Shown: positions 63,701-64,000 of the stretch, in pieces | How the letters are laid out: the number at the start of each line of letters is the position of its first letter | Numbering within the stretch: the first letter of the stretch is position 1 | Source of the DNA: Siphlonurus alternatus | Taxonomy: Eukaryota > Arthropoda > Insecta > Ephemeroptera > Siphlonuridae | Reading direction: 5' to 3' | Length of the DNA: 64,000 nt | NCBI GenBank assembly: GCA_949825025.1 | Contig: OX463781.1 | Span: forward strand, 25,987,192-26,051,191 | Notes under the pieces: model-generated | Told to the model about the DNA's origin: nothing | What the model saw: the letters and a program-made list of their open reading frames with translations, nothing else | Databases searched by the model: none | Translations under genes and position numbers: made by a program

Positions 63701-64000
63701 TATTAATTGCTCGAGTTTGGTTTTCTAGGTAATACCTTTTCATAGTAGTTTAGTGATGCATATGCTATATAGCTAACAAGGACTGTAGCTCGGACAGGCT
63801 GAAAGTTAAACCTCATTAAAACTATTACAAAGCAGACTTTGAGGTGCTCGTTTGCTTTGAAAGAACCGAGAGGTCCAAGAAGGTTCAATTTCACACCTTT
63901 GTTATTATTCAACTCTAATTATGGTCGTACTATAAAACTTACCCCAATTTATTTTTCACACAACTTTTAAATTCTAAGAACAAAATGAGTTTCCTTTAAA

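Larger units (their letters stand above)
58035..64000 (-). other. non-coding DNA, probably intron-like flank of the inverted hig copy
   Basis: On the minus strand this lies upstream of the copied exon and carries blocks related to hig intron 8 at 60225-60154 and about 62130-62050. It also holds a SINE, two MITEs, a 42-bp tandem duplication, a poly-T run (61296-61311) and a GA tract, listed separately. No exon was recognised. Confidence 0.55.

Overview
This is an AT-rich (roughly 30% GC) animal nuclear window, almost certainly from an arthropod and probably an insect. It carries one multi-exon gene with long introns, very long GA/CT and TA microsatellites, miniature inverted-repeat elements, two arthropod-style SINEs and a non-LTR retrotransposon fragment. 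No operon, CRISPR array, bacterial gene or virus was seen.

Main gene: nine GC-rich exons on the + strand (first coding base 3623, last 41384) join without a single frame conflict into 1629 nt, a 542-residue secreted protein plus stop. The order is signal peptide, a degenerate CCP/sushi-like module, a canonical CCP, one Ig domain and four more canonical CCPs. This is the architecture of Hikaru genki (hig), the synaptic-cleft protein described in Drosophila. All introns are phase 1 except intron 3 (phase 0). Sizes run from 67 nt (intron 4) to 13.45 kb (intron 1).

Layout: 1-3440 is non-coding upstream DNA with a CRE palindrome and a (CT)n tract; 3440-3622 is a GC-rich promoter/5'UTR. Intron 1 holds a MITE, a ~770-bp pentanucleotide array, a tRNA-type SINE and a 471-bp near-perfect palindrome flanked by TTAA. 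Intron 2 holds a 1.86-kb foldback element and an 866-bp non-autonomous hAT element with an exact 8-bp target-site duplication. Intron 3 holds a 5'-truncated non-LTR retrotransposon with an open reverse transcriptase frame. Introns 5-8 hold smaller repeats, an RFX X-box-like palindrome and a long-armed hairpin. 41385-57660 is gene-free, with microsatellites, small inverted-repeat elements and several higher-GC islands that may be enhancers.

Most notable: at 57835-58034 on the minus strand lies a second copy of the hig terminal exon. It encodes the same 66 residues; only two synonymous changes and a TAA-to-TAG stop change were found over 200 bp. Two further blocks (about 40053-40110 and 40573-40650) recur in inverted orientation and the same order at about 62130-62050 and 60225-60154, so this is a diverged tail-to-tail inverted duplication. 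The introns between those blocks are no longer alignable by eye, while the exon is near-identical even at silent sites and its identity stops at the exon edges. That pattern points to exon-limited gene conversion or unusually strong constraint. Behind the copied stop codon, a different reading frame stays open for 57 codons and contains a hydrophobic stretch; its coding status is uncertain.
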